Positions 48,786 to 48,791 of a stretch of 48,791 nt of DNA are shown piece after piece. The position numbers and the translations under genes were made by a program. Source of the stretch: an uncultured Marvinbryantia sp. (GTDB lineage: Bacteria; Bacillota; Clostridia; Lachnospirales; Lachnospiraceae); contig CANRIR010000015.1 of NCBI GenBank assembly GCA_947630735.1, forward strand, positions 1 through 48,791, given 5' to 3'. The number at the start of each line of letters is the position of its first letter. The stretch's first letter is position 1. The notes below the pieces were generated by a model that made no database searches, had not been told where the DNA came from, and saw nothing but the letters and a program-made list of their open reading frames with translations.

Positions 48786-48791
48786 GGACCC

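Overview
The window reads as a GC-rich genome fragment from a gut-type Clostridia, most likely Lachnospiraceae. The main evidence is family make-up: two sugar ABC importers without their own ATPase genes, a YesL-type protein beside a GH36 alpha-galactosidase, a DUF5685-DnaJ-DnaK cluster, a PflX-type radical SAM protein, an AsnB-like protein that lacks the glutaminase cysteine, a VanRS-like two-component pair with a class B sortase, and a HrcA/CIRCE-type heat-shock promoter. Nearly all major genes lie on the + strand. I see no rRNA, tRNA, CRISPR array, complete insertion sequence or phage module. The first ~55 bases look unlike the rest and the first gene is 5'-truncated, so the left edge is probably a contig end.

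Layout. (1) 59-7506: an alpha-galactoside utilisation operon with a truncated solute-binding protein, two permeases, a one-TM protein, a YesL-like protein and GH36 alpha-galactosidase, followed by an Fes-type esterase. (2) ~7510-13660: an AT-richer accessory patch. It holds a ~200-bp palindromic element, an Rpn/PD-(D/E)XK protein, an XRE-membrane regulator with an alpha/beta hydrolase, a PPOX-fold protein, a broken FtsX-type permease, an orphan AbrB-like antitoxin and a Cof-type HAD phosphatase. (3) 13510-16370: CIRCE-controlled Hsp20, then PTS Enzyme I without HPr, then an orphan HicB-like protein. (4) 16539-20735: a ketopantoate-reductase-like gene interrupted by an in-frame TAG, a PAP2 phosphatase ending in a 41-bp tandem repeat, Ogt, a PflX-like radical SAM protein and a PuuD-like glutamine amidotransferase. 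(5) 21054-25724: DUF5685, a J-protein with a perfect 10-residue Gly/Tyr repeat and Cys-rich tail, a second-type DnaK, and threonine aldolase. (6) 25804-32279: GPH-type symporter, alpha/beta hydrolase, truncated-GATase AsnB, a helical-bundle protein, RNase H with a viroplasmin domain, and an EAL c-di-GMP phosphodiesterase. (7) 32358-39725: a second ABC importer operon (MalEFG-like) with an uncharacterised 612-aa protein, a 76-aa zinc-ribbon protein and a leaderless GH53 endo-galactanase, which suggests uptake and cytoplasmic cleavage of beta-1,4-galacto-oligosaccharides. (8) 39932-48785: TraX-like membrane protein, hybrid histidine kinase with two receiver domains, AsnS, VanRS-like pair, sortase B and Sir2 deacetylase.

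The strongest themes are galactoside metabolism, with both alpha- and beta-linked enzymes and two importers that probably borrow a shared ATPase, and stress/proteostasis, with CIRCE-Hsp20 and the unusual DUF5685-DnaJ-DnaK set. The most promising under-described units are the DUF5685/J-protein/DnaK operon and the galactan operon with its unanchored binding protein and two unassigned cytoplasmic proteins. Several repeat arrays and a long palindrome are not explained by the genes.
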